From Allomesorhizobium sp043769475 (lineage in GTDB: Bacteria; Pseudomonadota; Alphaproteobacteria; Rhizobiales; Rhizobiaceae), in NCBI RefSeq assembly GCF_043769475.1, contig NZ_CP171729.1, positions 744,001-808,000 of the forward strand: a stretch of 64,000 nt of DNA. Reading direction: 5' to 3'. Shown one piece after another: positions 35,599 to 44,583 of this stretch. Below the pieces are notes generated by a model that did no database searches, was not told the DNA's origin, and saw only the letters and a list, made by a program, of their open reading frames with translations. Numbering within the stretch: the first letter of the stretch is position 1; every line of letters begins with the position of its first letter. Made by a program: the position numbers and the translations under genes.

Positions 35599-36462
35599 AT
35601 GCAGGGCGCATTTCACCTATCCCGGCGTCAGTCGCTTGAGGGACTTGTCGTACTCGGTGCCGGAGCGGCACTCGGCAGAATCGCGCGGCCTTCTCCGATA
35701 TTGGCACAGGACATATCGGACGAGGACATTTTCCGCTTTGCGCTCAACCTCGAATATATGGAGGCTGAATACTACCTCCGCGGCACCACCGGAAAAGGCA
35801 TCGACGCAGCCGATGTCGGTCCGAAACCCGGCGACGTCGTTGGTGGAAAACAAGTCTCGTTCGAGACGCCCGCCATCGGCGAATTCATGCAGGAAGTCGC
35901 CGAAAACGAACTCGCGCACGTCCGCTTCTACCGCAAGACGCTTGGAGCCAACGCCGTTGACCGGCCGGCAATCGATTTCGACGCGGGGTTCAAGGCCGTC
36001 GCGGAAGCGGCTGGTCTCGGTGCGGACTTCGATCCCTTCGGCAACGAAACGAACTTCGTGCTTTGCGGCATGCTGTTTGAGGATGTCGGCGTCACCGCTT
36101 ATGCCGGTGCGGCGACAGTTCTGAAAAACAAGGACTTCCTCGCCGCCGCCGCAGGCATCCTGGCGGTCGAGGCCTACCACATGGGAATGGCGCGATCGAC
36201 GCTATACCGGAAGGGAGAGGAAGCCTGGAAGGCGGCTAACGCCGTCTCCGATGCCCGGGACAAGATCGACGGATCAGAAGACAAGGACCAGGGCATCCAG
36301 GTGGACGGCAAAGCCAACATCGTTCCTTCGACGCCCGATGCGATCGCGTTCACCAGAACGCCGCAGGATGTGCTCCGGATCGTCTACCTCACCGACAAGG
36401 AAGGCGTGAGCAAGGGCGGCTTCTATCCGGAAGGCATGAACGGCACGCTCAAGAGCACCTGA
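35599..36462 (+). CDS. Tat-exported ferritin-like domain protein
   Basis: 287 residues. The N-terminus LSRRQSLEGLVVLGAGAALG is a twin-arginine signal, so a folded metalloprotein is exported. The mature part resembles the Ferritin_2 family: four-helix bundle with metal-ligand-like motifs LEYMEAEYYLRG, VAENELAHVRFYRK, MLFEDVGVTAYAGA and VEAYHMGMARSTLY. An AGGAG site precedes the ATG. A role in iron handling or peroxide protection outside the cytoplasm is likely by family, but not proven. It lies between an ECF sigma gene and a HiPIP gene. Confidence 0.85.
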   Translation: MQGAFHLSRRQSLEGLVVLGAGAALGRIARPSPILAQDISDEDIFRFALNLEYMEAEYYLRGTTGKGIDAADVGPKPGDVVGGKQVSFETPAIGEFMQEVAENELAHVRFYRKTLGANAVDRPAIDFDAGFKAVAEAAGLGADFDPFGNETNFVLCGMLFEDVGVTAYAGAATVLKNKDFLAAAAGILAVEAYHMGMARSTLYRKGEEAWKAANAVSDARDKIDGSEDKDQGIQVDGKANIVPSTPDAIAFTRTPQDVLRIVYLTDKEGVSKGGFYPEGMNGTLKST

Positions 36463-36535
36463 ACCGCTTGCGACGAGTGACGACGGGCCGCCGGAAACCG
36501 AGCGGCCTGACAGCGGCTGCTCTCGGAGAGAAACC

Positions 36536-36844
36536 ATGAAAAAAGATGATGATGTGAACCACGGATCGGCTGCTTCAAACCGAGTGCTGTCTCGCCGCAG
36601 CTTCTTGAGAGTTTCTGTGGCCGGTGCGGCGATTGCCAGCGCCGGCGGCCTTTCGGCCTGCATGTCTCGACCGATGGCAGCCGGAAAGACTTCCAAGGCG
36701 GAGGCGGCTTACCAGGATACCCCGAATCGCGGCCAACGCTGCGCTGGATGTACTCACTTCCAAAAGCCAAACGGGTGTGAAATCGTCACTGGTGAAATCA
36801 GCCCGAACGGCTGGTGCCGTTTCTACGAAGCGCTGCCGGCTTGA
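36536..36844 (+). CDS. Tat-exported high-potential iron-sulfur protein (HiPIP)
   Basis: 102 residues. A twin-arginine signal (LSRRSFLRVSVAGAAIASAG) with a lipobox-like LSAC (Cys42) suggests export and perhaps membrane anchoring. Four mature cysteines, Cys69, Cys72, Cys81 and Cys94, in CAGC...C...WC, fit the C-x2-C-xn-C-xn-C pattern of HiPIP [4Fe-4S] proteins. It would act as a periplasmic single-electron carrier. It follows the ferritin-like gene by 73 bases and has a GGAGAG ribosome-binding site. Confidence 0.9.
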   Translation: MKKDDDVNHGSAASNRVLSRRSFLRVSVAGAAIASAGGLSACMSRPMAAGKTSKAEAAYQDTPNRGQRCAGCTHFQKPNGCEIVTGEISPNGWCRFYEALPA

Positions 36845-36860
36845 TGCAACAAGTTGCGGT

Positions 36861-36886
36861 CTCCCGCCTTATGTCTCGGGCGGGAG
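36861..36886 (+). terminator. Hairpin after HiPIP gene
   Basis: CTCCCGCC (36861-36868) pairs with GGCGGGAG (36879-36886) around a 10-base loop, with outer GTTG/CAAC extension. It lies 17 bases after the HiPIP stop. There is no strong U-run, so termination may be weak. Confidence 0.5.
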
Positions 36887-37021
36887 CAACGCGACGTCAG
36901 CCTCCGCGTCCGGAGCGGACGTTGGCCGGCCGGCGGCAAGCGTCTGCCTAGGGTCATGAGCATGAATTCGACCAAGCCCAACCGAATTTCCGCCAGGGTC
37001 GAAAACAGGTATTTCGGCTCC

Positions 37022-37043
37022 GGTACCAAGCGTCAGATTTTCA
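37022..37043 (-). repeat. 22-bp inverted repeat, right copy, facing inward
   Basis: Exact reverse complement of 34478-34499. Together they bracket the ECF/ferritin/HiPIP module (2.57 kb). It lies 40 bases beyond the L,D-transpeptidase stop; between them a 7-bp hairpin (37050-37056 with 37064-37070) could end that transcript. Confidence 0.85.
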
Positions 37044-37082
37044 CAAATAGTTGGCGGCGACGGCGCCAACTGCTTGACCCCC

Positions 37083-37817
37083 TCAGGCCATCGGAATGCC
37101 GGACGTGACCAGGATCGGCGTCTTGTTGGGGACGCGATCGTAGAGGTCGATGATGTCCTGGTTCATCAGCCGGACGCAGCCTGACGAAACCGATTTGCCG
37201 ATCGAGTTCCATTCCGGCGAGCCGTGCACGCGGTAAAGCGTGTCCACGCCGTCCTGAAAGATATAGAGGGCGCGCGCGCCGAGCGGGTTCATGAGCCCCG
37301 GCTGCATGCCGCCATTGGCGGCGCTGTAGATTTCCAGCTTGGGATCGCGCCCGATCATTTCGGCGGGCGGCGTCCATTTCGGCCATTTACGCTTCCACTG
37401 GATGACCGCCCGGCCGGACCATTCGAAGCCGGCGCGGCCGAGGCCGACGCCGTAGCGCATCGCCTGTCCGCCTTCCCGGACGAGGTAGAGGAAATGGTTC
37501 GCCGTATCGACCACCACCGTCCCTGGCTGTTCGCCGGTCGGATCCTGGACGATCTGGCGGTAGTAGCGCTCGTCGACCTTCTCAATGGGTATTCCCGGGA
37601 TTTCGTAACCCTCGTCGATCACAGGGGCGTACATCGATACGTAGCTGCCGAGCGAAGGCTCGATTTCGGGCGTGGGCGCTATCTGCACCGGGTCGAACCC
37701 GGCGTAGTGGGGCATGCTGGTGCATGCCGAAACCGTCAGCGCCGCCGCGCCGGTTGCGGCTGCGCCAAGAAACCGCCGACGAGTAAACTGGGAGGAAGAA
37801 ACTGAAGTGATGCTCAT
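37083..37817 (-). CDS. L,D-transpeptidase (YkuD domain), Tat lipoprotein-like
   Basis: 244 residues. N-terminus FTRRRFLGAAATGAAALTVSAC combines a twin-arginine motif with a lipobox LTVSAC. The YkuD catalytic domain (about 105-240) has the HGSPEW...SIGKSVSSGCVRL motif, with the nucleophile Cys in SSGC and its His in RVHGSPEW. It would cross-link peptidoglycan (3-3 links) or attach proteins to it in the periplasm. It is convergent with the repeat-bracketed module on its right edge. Confidence 0.92.
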   Translation of the reverse strand: MSITSVSSSQFTRRRFLGAAATGAAALTVSACTSMPHYAGFDPVQIAPTPEIEPSLGSYVSMYAPVIDEGYEIPGIPIEKVDERYYRQIVQDPTGEQPGTVVVDTANHFLYLVREGGQAMRYGVGLGRAGFEWSGRAVIQWKRKWPKWTPPAEMIGRDPKLEIYSAANGGMQPGLMNPLGARALYIFQDGVDTLYRVHGSPEWNSIGKSVSSGCVRLMNQDIIDLYDRVPNKTPILVTSGIPMA

Positions 37818-37988
37818 GATGCCCTTTTAATTCCCGAGGCCGGGATGGATAGATTCCGACCTCGCAACAATGCGTGAACGCGTTCCTCCCGTTCGGGGCG
37901 CGATAGGCGGTTCCAGATCTGTCGCGAGGGTGAAAAAAGAAGGGCGAAGATGTGTCTGCCAGCCGCTGTTGCAATTCAGCAACGAGCG

Positions 37989-38669
37989 TCAGGCGCCGGC
38001 GAGCAGGCCTTCGAGCGAGGGCAGGATAAGCGCCGGCGGGTGATCGCGGTATTCGTCGGGCTGGTCGGTGCGATTGACCCAGACGGTGCGGAAACCGAAC
38101 TTCGCCGCGCCGGCGATGTCCCAGCGGTTGGAAGACTGGAACGATATCAGATCTGGGTAAAGACGCCAGTTCGTCGCCACCAGATCGTAAACGGAGGGGT
38201 CGGTCTTGAACTTTTGGACCTGGTCGACGGAGAAGATGTCGTCGAGCACGGTATCGAGCGCTGCCGAACGGACGGCCGCCTCCAGCATCGCCGGCGAGCC
38301 GTTGGAAAGGATGGCGAGCCGCGCGCCTTCCGCCTTGAGCGCTTTCAGCACCGCCGGCACCTCGGGATAACAGTCGAGCCGCCAGTAGGCGTCGAGCAGG
38401 TCCTGTCGCAGCGACCGGTCGGCCGAAGGCACCTTATCGAAGGCGAAGTCGAGCGCCTGTTCGGTCAATTGCCAGAAATCGGCATAGGAGCCCATGAGGC
38501 TGCGGACCCAGGAATATTCGAGCTGCTTTGCCCGCCAGATGTCGGACAGCAACTGGCCCTCGGGGCCGATCGCGGCCGCATGCCGCCGCACCGCTGCGTG
38601 GACGTCGAACAGCGTGCCATAGGCGTCGAATACGAAGGCGGCGTGGCGCATTCCAGATTGGTTCACCAT
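37989..38669 (-). CDS. Haloacid dehalogenase type II (HAD superfamily)
   Basis: 226 residues. HAD motif I is VFDAYGTLFDV (nucleophile Asp), motif II LAILSNGSP, motif III the Lys in FKTDPSVY, and motif IV SSNRWDIAGAAKFG. These suit L-2-haloacid dehalogenase, which hydrolyses 2-haloalkanoates, though many annotated members have other natural substrates. ATG 38669 was preferred to 38780 because the longer form adds an Arg-rich extension. An alternative ATG is at 38651. Confidence 0.88.
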   Translation of the reverse strand: MVNQSGMRHAAFVFDAYGTLFDVHAAVRRHAAAIGPEGQLLSDIWRAKQLEYSWVRSLMGSYADFWQLTEQALDFAFDKVPSADRSLRQDLLDAYWRLDCYPEVPAVLKALKAEGARLAILSNGSPAMLEAAVRSAALDTVLDDIFSVDQVQKFKTDPSVYDLVATNWRLYPDLISFQSSNRWDIAGAAKFGFRTVWVNRTDQPDEYRDHPPALILPSLEGLLAGA

Positions 38670-38796
38670 TGCGAGGCCGGACGCAAGTCTCGCGCCGCCT
38701 GAACGCCGGTTCTGGCCCCAACAATTCCTCCGGCTCGGCGGTTGACGGCGCGGGACAAAGCGTCTTCCATTGCGCCGCACAGATTTGGGACTTCAC

Positions 38797-39675
38797 ATGA
38801 GCTTATCGACGCCCGCGCAATCGACGACCTGGACCTATGTCGACGGAGACTGGCATGAGGGCAATGTCGCGCTCATCGGTCCGCGCAGCCACGCAATGTG
38901 GCTGGGCACCAGCGTGTTCGACGGCGGAAGGTGGTTCGAGGGCGTGTCACCTGATCTCGACCGGCATTGCGCGCGCGTCAACGCGTCGGCGGTCTCGCTC
39001 GGCCTGAACCCGACGATGGCCATCGAGGCGATCGTCGGCCTGGCATGGGACGGCTTGAAAAAATTCGACGGCAAGACGGCCGTCTATGTCCGGCCGATGT
39101 ATTGGGCCGAGCATGGTGGCTATATGGGTGTTCCGGCCGACCCGGAATCGACCCGCTTCTGTCTTTGCCTCTATGAAGCGCCGATGATCCCGCCAACGGG
39201 TTTTTCGGTGACGGTTTCACCGTTCCGCCGCCCGACGCTGGAAACCATGCCGACCAACGCCAAAGCCGGTTGCCTGTACCCCAACAATGGCCGGGCAATC
39301 CTGGAAGCCAAGCAGCGGGGCTTTGACAATGCGCTGGTGCGCGACCTGCTCGGCAATGTCGCCGAAACCGGCACGTCGAATATTTTCCTGGTCAAGGACG
39401 GCCACGTTTTCACGCCGGCTCCGAACGGAACTTTCCTCTCGGGAATCACGCGTGCGCGCACAATTGCGCTGCTGGCGGATTACGGCTTCCGCACTACCGA
39501 GACCACGCTTTCGGTGCGCGATTTCATGGAAGCCGACGAGATTTTTTCCACCGGCAACCACTCCAAGGTGGTTCCCGTGACCAGGATCGAGGATCGCGAC
39601 CTGCAGCCCGGGCCCGTAGCCAAGAAGGCGCGGGAACTCTATTGGGAGTGGGCGCATTCGGCTCCCGTCGGCTAA
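38797..39675 (+). CDS. Class IV aminotransferase (branched-chain type)
   Basis: 292 residues of the fold-type IV PLP aminotransferases. The PLP lysine lies in PTNAKAGCLYPNNGRA, and the phosphate-binding end is EIFSTGNHSKVVPVTRIEDRDL. The substrate loops (TSNIFLVKDG) fit branched-chain amino acid transaminase (IlvE) or D-amino-acid aminotransferase; the annotation branched-chain aminotransferase is most likely. ATG 38797 is preferred over TTG 38770. It is divergent from the dehalogenase gene. Confidence 0.85.
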   Translation: MSLSTPAQSTTWTYVDGDWHEGNVALIGPRSHAMWLGTSVFDGGRWFEGVSPDLDRHCARVNASAVSLGLNPTMAIEAIVGLAWDGLKKFDGKTAVYVRPMYWAEHGGYMGVPADPESTRFCLCLYEAPMIPPTGFSVTVSPFRRPTLETMPTNAKAGCLYPNNGRAILEAKQRGFDNALVRDLLGNVAETGTSNIFLVKDGHVFTPAPNGTFLSGITRARTIALLADYGFRTTETTLSVRDFMEADEIFSTGNHSKVVPVTRIEDRDLQPGPVAKKARELYWEWAHSAPVG

Positions 39676-39786
39676 GCCGATAAAAAAGAGGCGAGGGCGC
39701 CTGTCGCGGAGTTGTCGCAGCAATATTCCAGCCTATCTCAAATCCGGCGGCTGCGCCGGAAACATTGCCACCGAGGAGTTACGACC

Positions 39787-40389
39787 ATGGCTTTTGAATT
39801 GCCCGCATTGCCCTACGACTACGAGGCGCTCCAGCCTTACATGTCCAAGGAAACGCTCGAATATCACCACGACAAGCATCACAAGGCCTATGTCGACAAC
39901 GGCAACAAGCTGGCTGCCGAAGCCGGCATGGAAGGCCTGTCGGTGGAAGAGATCGTCAAGCAGTCCTTCGGCAATAACGCCGGCCTCTTCAACAATGCCG
40001 GCCAGCACTACAACCACATCCATTTCTGGAAATGGATGAAGAAGGGCGGCGGCGGCAACAAGCTTCCGGGCGCCCTGCAGAAGGCTGTCGACAGCGACCT
40101 CGGCGGCTACGACAAGTTCAAGGCCGATTTCATCGCCGCAGGAACGACGCAGTTCGGCTCCGGCTGGGCCTGGCTTTCGGTGAAGGACGGCAAGCTCGCC
40201 ATCTCCAAGACCCCGAATGGCGAGAACCCGCTCGTGCATGGCGCGTCGCCGATCCTCGGCGTCGATGTCTGGGAGCACTCCTATTACATCGACTACCGCA
40301 ACGCGCGGCCGAAATACCTGGAAGCGTTCGTCGACAGCCTGATCAACTGGGACTACGTCCTGGAAATGTACGAAAAAGCCAGCGCGTAA
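39787..40389 (+). CDS. sodB: Superoxide dismutase (Fe/Mn family)
   Basis: 200 residues; converts superoxide to oxygen and peroxide in the cytoplasm. Metal ligands are His27 (YHHDKHHKAYVD), His77 in the FxNHxxFW-like stretch (GQHYNHIHFW), and Asp and His in GVDVWEHSYYIDY. A GAGGAG ribosome-binding site stands before ATG 39787. The Gln/Gly pattern around the metal site does not settle iron versus manganese. A good intrinsic terminator follows directly. Confidence 0.95.
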   Translation: MAFELPALPYDYEALQPYMSKETLEYHHDKHHKAYVDNGNKLAAEAGMEGLSVEEIVKQSFGNNAGLFNNAGQHYNHIHFWKWMKKGGGGNKLPGALQKAVDSDLGGYDKFKADFIAAGTTQFGSGWAWLSVKDGKLAISKTPNGENPLVHGASPILGVDVWEHSYYIDYRNARPKYLEAFVDSLINWDYVLEMYEKASA

Positions 40390-40393
40390 AACG

Positions 40394-40430
40394 AAAAAGA
40401 AAACCCCGGCAAGTCCGGGGTTTTCTTTTT
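40394..40430 (+). terminator. Rho-independent terminator after sodB
   Basis: A 16-bp perfect stem (40394-40409 with 40415-40430) around a 5-base loop, with the right arm ending TTTTCTTTTT. The stem core is CCCCGG/CCGGGG. It begins four bases after the sodB stop. Confidence 0.92.
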
Positions 40431-40543
40431 CGGGCGCGCTCTCGATCACGCGGAAATCACGGAAGCGTGACAGGCAGGCTGGAAGCTTTTCGGGCAGTTT
40501 TCGTTTTCCCAAGGCAGTCCTTTTGCAACCCAGGGGTCACTCA

Positions 40544-40981
40544 ATGAAGAAATTTGTTATTGCCGTTTCCGCAATTGCGCTCGCTACCACCGCCGCGTTC
40601 GCCGACGTGATCGCCGACCGCAAGGCGGTCATGAAGGAGAACGGAAAGCAGGTCGGCGTGCTGGTGAAGATGGTCCAGGGCGAGGCCGATTTCGACGCCG
40701 CAGCGGTCATGGCGGCTTTGACCGCGCTCAACAATAATGTGCAGGCGATCGATGTCGCGGCGTCCTTCCCGCCGGGCAGCGACAAGGGTGACACCACAGC
40801 TTCCCCGAAAATCTGGGAAGACATGGCCGGCTTCCAGGCCGCTGTGGACAAGTTCAAGGCCGTCACGGCCGAGGCCGCCGCCGCTCCGGCCCAGGATCTC
40901 GAGGCGCTGAAGCCGCAGGTTGCCGCGATCGGGCAAAGCTGCTCAAGCTGCCACGAGGCGTTCCGGATCAAGAAGGGCTGA
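40544..40981 (+). CDS. Cytochrome c, class II (cytochrome c' type), secreted
   Basis: 145 residues. Signal peptide about 1-20 (MKKFVIAVSAIALATTAAFA) is followed by a four-helix bundle, with the haem motif Cys133-Ser-Ser-Cys136-His137 near the C-terminus as in cytochromes c' and c556. It is a periplasmic haem protein that may bind NO or carry electrons. ATG 40544 was chosen over an in-frame upstream start at 40523. It is 9 bases ahead of a diheme cytochrome gene, probably co-transcribed. Confidence 0.9.
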   Translation: MKKFVIAVSAIALATTAAFADVIADRKAVMKENGKQVGVLVKMVQGEADFDAAAVMAALTALNNNVQAIDVAASFPPGSDKGDTTASPKIWEDMAGFQAAVDKFKAVTAEAAAAPAQDLEALKPQVAAIGQSCSSCHEAFRIKKG

Positions 40982-40990
40982 CGCCAACCT

Positions 40991-41941
40991 ATGAATTTGC
41001 CTGGAAAGCTCGCCGTCGCCGCCGTGATTGCGGCCGGCGTTGGCGGGCTGGCATTCTGGTACCTGACCGAGCCTGCTCGCATCGATGCCGAGACCGAGGC
41101 TTTGCTCGGATCCGGCGACGCGGAGAGAGGCGAACGCATTTTCTGGGCCGGTGGCTGCACCTCGTGTCACGCCAAGCCAAAATCCGAAGGCGAAGCGCGG
41201 CTCCAACTGGTCGGCGGCGTGCAGCTAAAAACGCAGTTCGGCACGTTCGTCGCACCGAACATTTCGCAGGACGCCAATGACGGCATCGGCGGGTGGTCGC
41301 AAGAAGATTTCGCCAACGCCATGCTGAAAGGCGTTTCGCCTTCGGGGGATCATTATTACCCGGCTTTTCCCTATGCATCCTATGCAAGGATGAGGCCGGA
41401 AGACGTGAGCGATCTCTACGCGTTCATGAAGACGCTGCCCGCGGTTGCCGGCCGGGCGCCGGATCGTACGCTCAGCTTTCCGTTCAGCTTCCGGCGCGGC
41501 ATCGGCCTCTGGAAGCTGCTTTACGTCAGTGAGGATCCGGTCATCGCTATGGCGGAGGGCACGCCGGAGAATGTCCTGCTCGGCCGCTATCTGGTCGAGG
41601 GGCCTGGCCATTGCGGTGAGTGCCATACGCCGCGTTCGATCACAGGCGGCGCGGACAAGGGGCAGTGGCTTGCCGGCGCTGTCGCAGCCGAAGGCACGGG
41701 CGTCATTCCCAACGTCACATCGGGCGAGGGTGGCATCGGCGGCTGGTCCGAAGGCGATATCGCCAGCTTTCTCGAGACCGGCTTTACGCCCGATTTCGAT
41801 TCGGTCGGCGGCTCTATGGTCGAGGTGCAGAAGAACATCGCCCAACTCACGCCCGACGACCGGGCGGCGATCGCAGCTTATCTCAAGGCCGTCCCGCAGC
41901 GTCCCAACGGCTATCCGGCGCGGCAGCCGTCGGGCGGATGA
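40991..41941 (+). CDS. Diheme cytochrome c, membrane-anchored
   Basis: 316 residues with an N-terminal hydrophobic segment (about 5-24) and two c-type haem sites: Cys56-Thr-Ser-Cys59-His60 and Cys208-Gly-Glu-Cys211-His212. Each site is followed by a Met/Pro-containing axial ligand region. It resembles the cytochrome subunit of alcohol or gluconate dehydrogenases and probably hands electrons to the respiratory chain. No dehydrogenase gene is adjacent; its partner is the preceding cytochrome c' gene. Confidence 0.9.
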   Translation: MNLPGKLAVAAVIAAGVGGLAFWYLTEPARIDAETEALLGSGDAERGERIFWAGGCTSCHAKPKSEGEARLQLVGGVQLKTQFGTFVAPNISQDANDGIGGWSQEDFANAMLKGVSPSGDHYYPAFPYASYARMRPEDVSDLYAFMKTLPAVAGRAPDRTLSFPFSFRRGIGLWKLLYVSEDPVIAMAEGTPENVLLGRYLVEGPGHCGECHTPRSITGGADKGQWLAGAVAAEGTGVIPNVTSGEGGIGGWSEGDIASFLETGFTPDFDSVGGSMVEVQKNIAQLTPDDRAAIAAYLKAVPQRPNGYPARQPSGG

Positions 41942-41974
41942 GCCGTGCGGTATGCCGCGCGGCCTTGGTCATGA

Positions 41975-44095
41975 TCAGGTTGTACGGCCGAACGGCGCGG
42001 CCGAAGCCTTTCCGGCAATTTTCAGCGCGAACGCGTAGTTGAAGGCGATCTCCTCCAGCCGCGAAAAGCGTCCGGATGCTCCGGCGTGGCCGGAATCCAT
42101 ATTGATCTTGAAGAGCACCGGATTGTCGCCCTTCTTGCGGGCTCGCAGCCTGGCGACCCATTTTGCGGGCTCCCAGTAGGTTACGCGCGGGTCCGTGAGG
42201 CCGGCGACGGCGAGGATGGGCGGATAATCATGTGCGCCGACATTGTCGTAGGGAGAATAGGCGGCGATCGTCCTGTAGTCTTCGACTGATGCGATCGGGT
42301 TGCCCCATTCCGGCCATTCCGGCGGGGTGAGCGGCAGCGTGTCGTCGAGCATGGTGGTCAGCACGTCGACGAAGGCGACTTCCGCAATGACGCCGCCGAA
42401 CGCGTCTGGCGCCATATTGGCGACGGCGCCCATAAGCATGCCGCCTGCCGACCCGCCCTGGGCGACAATCCGGTCGTGCGCGGTATAGCGCTCGCCGACC
42501 AGATGGTTTGCGGCGGCGATGAAGTCGAGAAATGTGTTCTGCTTCTTCGCCCGCTTGCCGTCCTCGTACCAGGCGTAGCCCTTGTCCTTGCCGCCGCGGA
42601 TATGCGCGATCGCATAGACGAAGCCGCGATCGACAAGCGACAGGCAATTGGTGTTGAACGATGCGGGGATCGCGATGCCGTAGGAACCGTAGCCGTAGAG
42701 CAGGCAGGGCGCCGTGCCGTCCAGCGGCGTATCGCGGTGATGGATGAGCGAGATCGGCACCAACTCGCCGTCATGGGAAGGCGCCATCAGCCGGCGTGTC
42801 ACATAGTCGGCGGCGTCGTGGCCGGAGGGGACTTCCTGCGTCTTCAACAGCGTGCGTTCGCGGGAGCGCATATTGTAGTCGAACAGCTGCGCGGGGGTCG
42901 TCATCGACGAATAAGAAAACCGCATAGTGTCGGTGTCGTATTCGTAGGAGCCGGACAGGCCCAGCGAAAAGGCCTCTTCCTCGAACGAAATCATGTGCTC
43001 TTCGCCGCTGGCGCGGTCGCGCACGACGATGCGCGGCAGGCCGTCCTTGCGCTCCAGACGCACCAGGAAATCCTTGAAGCTGAGCAGCGACAGTATCAGC
43101 CGGCCCGGTTCGTGGGCGACGAGTTCGGTCCAGTTGGCGCGGCCGGGGTCGCTCGCGGGCGCCGTCATGATCTTGAAATCCTTGGCGCCGTCGGCATTGG
43201 TCAGAATGAAGAAGATGTCGCCGCCTTCCTCGAGATCGTATTGCAGCCCGGTTTCGCGCGGCTGCACCGGGCGCGGCGCGGCCAACGGATCCTTCGCGCT
43301 CAGCAGGCGGTATTCCGTGGTCTCGTGGTCGTTGATGCCGATGAGTATCCATTCGTTGCTGCGCGTGCCCCCGACGCTCATGAAGAAACCGGGATCGGAT
43401 TCTTCATAGACGAGGCGGTCGCTGGCATGCTCCGAGCCCAGCGCATGAAAAAATATCTTCGACGGACGATGGTTCTGGTCGAGACGGGTATAGAAGAAGC
43501 CGTCGCCGTCCGCGTTCCATACGCCGGAGCCGCCGGTGTCCGGAACCAATTCTGGAAGATCCTTGCCGTCAGACAGTTCGCGCACGCGCAGCGTGAAGAA
43601 CTCCGAGCCCTTGTCGTCGAAGGCCCACAGAAGCCGGCGGTGGTCGGCCGAATGGTCGACGCCGCCGATGCGGAAATAGGGCTTGCCCTCGGCTTCCGCG
43701 TCACCGTCGAGGATGATGTCTTCCTCGCCGCCGTCGCGCGGCGTGCGGAAGTAGCGCGGCTGCTCGCCGCCCTTCTTGAATGAGGAGCCGTAGGCAAACG
43801 GTCCGTCTTTCATCGGCACCGAAGAATCGTCCTCCTTGATGCGGCCCTTCATCTCCTGGAACAGAACCTGCCGCAGGTCGGCGGTGTCGGCCATAAGAGC
43901 CTTCTGATAGTCGTTCTCGGCGTTCAGATGGTCGCGGATGGCGGGATCGAGCACCGACGGGTCGCGAAATACCTCCTGCCAGTTTTCGGCGCGCAGCCAG
44001 GCAAATTCATCGACCCGGGTAAAGCCGTGCCTTGTGTCGGAGACCGGGCGTTCGTCGGTTACGGGAGGAGCGATCTTCGGGAATGTACTGTTCAT
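41975..44095 (-). CDS. ptrB: Oligopeptidase B (prolyl oligopeptidase family S9)
   Basis: 706 residues; cytoplasmic serine peptidase cutting after Arg or Lys in short peptides. N-terminal beta-propeller (about 70-420) is followed by an alpha/beta hydrolase. The nucleophile Ser is in AQGGSAGGMLMGAV, the Asp region in AGLTDPRVTYWEP, and the His in NMDSGHAGASGR. The Glu pair near DPRVTYWE agrees with basic-residue preference. ATG 44095 was preferred to the in-frame ATG 44128, which adds a basic stretch without family counterpart. Confidence 0.9.
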   Translation of the reverse strand: MNSTFPKIAPPVTDERPVSDTRHGFTRVDEFAWLRAENWQEVFRDPSVLDPAIRDHLNAENDYQKALMADTADLRQVLFQEMKGRIKEDDSSVPMKDGPFAYGSSFKKGGEQPRYFRTPRDGGEEDIILDGDAEAEGKPYFRIGGVDHSADHRRLLWAFDDKGSEFFTLRVRELSDGKDLPELVPDTGGSGVWNADGDGFFYTRLDQNHRPSKIFFHALGSEHASDRLVYEESDPGFFMSVGGTRSNEWILIGINDHETTEYRLLSAKDPLAAPRPVQPRETGLQYDLEEGGDIFFILTNADGAKDFKIMTAPASDPGRANWTELVAHEPGRLILSLLSFKDFLVRLERKDGLPRIVVRDRASGEEHMISFEEEAFSLGLSGSYEYDTDTMRFSYSSMTTPAQLFDYNMRSRERTLLKTQEVPSGHDAADYVTRRLMAPSHDGELVPISLIHHRDTPLDGTAPCLLYGYGSYGIAIPASFNTNCLSLVDRGFVYAIAHIRGGKDKGYAWYEDGKRAKKQNTFLDFIAAANHLVGERYTAHDRIVAQGGSAGGMLMGAVANMAPDAFGGVIAEVAFVDVLTTMLDDTLPLTPPEWPEWGNPIASVEDYRTIAAYSPYDNVGAHDYPPILAVAGLTDPRVTYWEPAKWVARLRARKKGDNPVLFKINMDSGHAGASGRFSRLEEIAFNYAFALKIAGKASAAPFGRTT

Positions 44096-44214
44096 TGCAA
44101 CTCGCTTCGGAACATTCTTGAATGGCAAATGAATACGCCCGTCACGGCGCGTTCAAGAGCGGAAATATAGGGTTCAGCGTGTCCGGTTTAGCCGGTTCGC
44201 CAGAGGAGGGATAG

Positions 44215-44583
44215 ATGAATAGGCTTTTGGGGGGTACCGCGGCGCTGGCCGCATTTTTCACTGTCGCCGTCAGCGCAAGCCAGTCCGGGGCGACGGTTTT
44301 CGCGGCCTGGGAAGTCGCGAATGTCGAGTTTGGCGATACGTTGAACGTCCGGAAATATCCCGCCGGCACATCGCAGAAGCAATCCGCCTATCCCTATGGA
44401 ACAGTGCTGCAGATGACGGGCAAATGCACCGGCGGGGGCAACCTGCTCGAAATTTCCAATCAGCCCGCATGGAAGCAGGAACAGGCGGTCCGTTATCGCT
44501 GGTGCGAAATCTGGCACGATCCGGCCCAGAACGGCAATTTCGTCACCGGTTGGGTCTACGGAAAGTACATCACGCCGCACTGA
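44215..44583 (+). CDS. Small secreted SH3-domain-like protein
   Basis: 122 residues with a Sec signal peptide (about 1-25, ending SASQSGATVFA). The remainder is a bacterial SH3-like domain (DTLNVRKYPAGTSQ... GWVYGKYITPH). Such domains in periplasmic proteins bind peptidoglycan or other ligands. Two cysteines (Cys70 and Cys97 approximately) may form a disulfide. It stands alone ahead of a 422-base spacer. Confidence 0.75.
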   Translation: MNRLLGGTAALAAFFTVAVSASQSGATVFAAWEVANVEFGDTLNVRKYPAGTSQKQSAYPYGTVLQMTGKCTGGGNLLEISNQPAWKQEQAVRYRWCEIWHDPAQNGNFVTGWVYGKYITPH

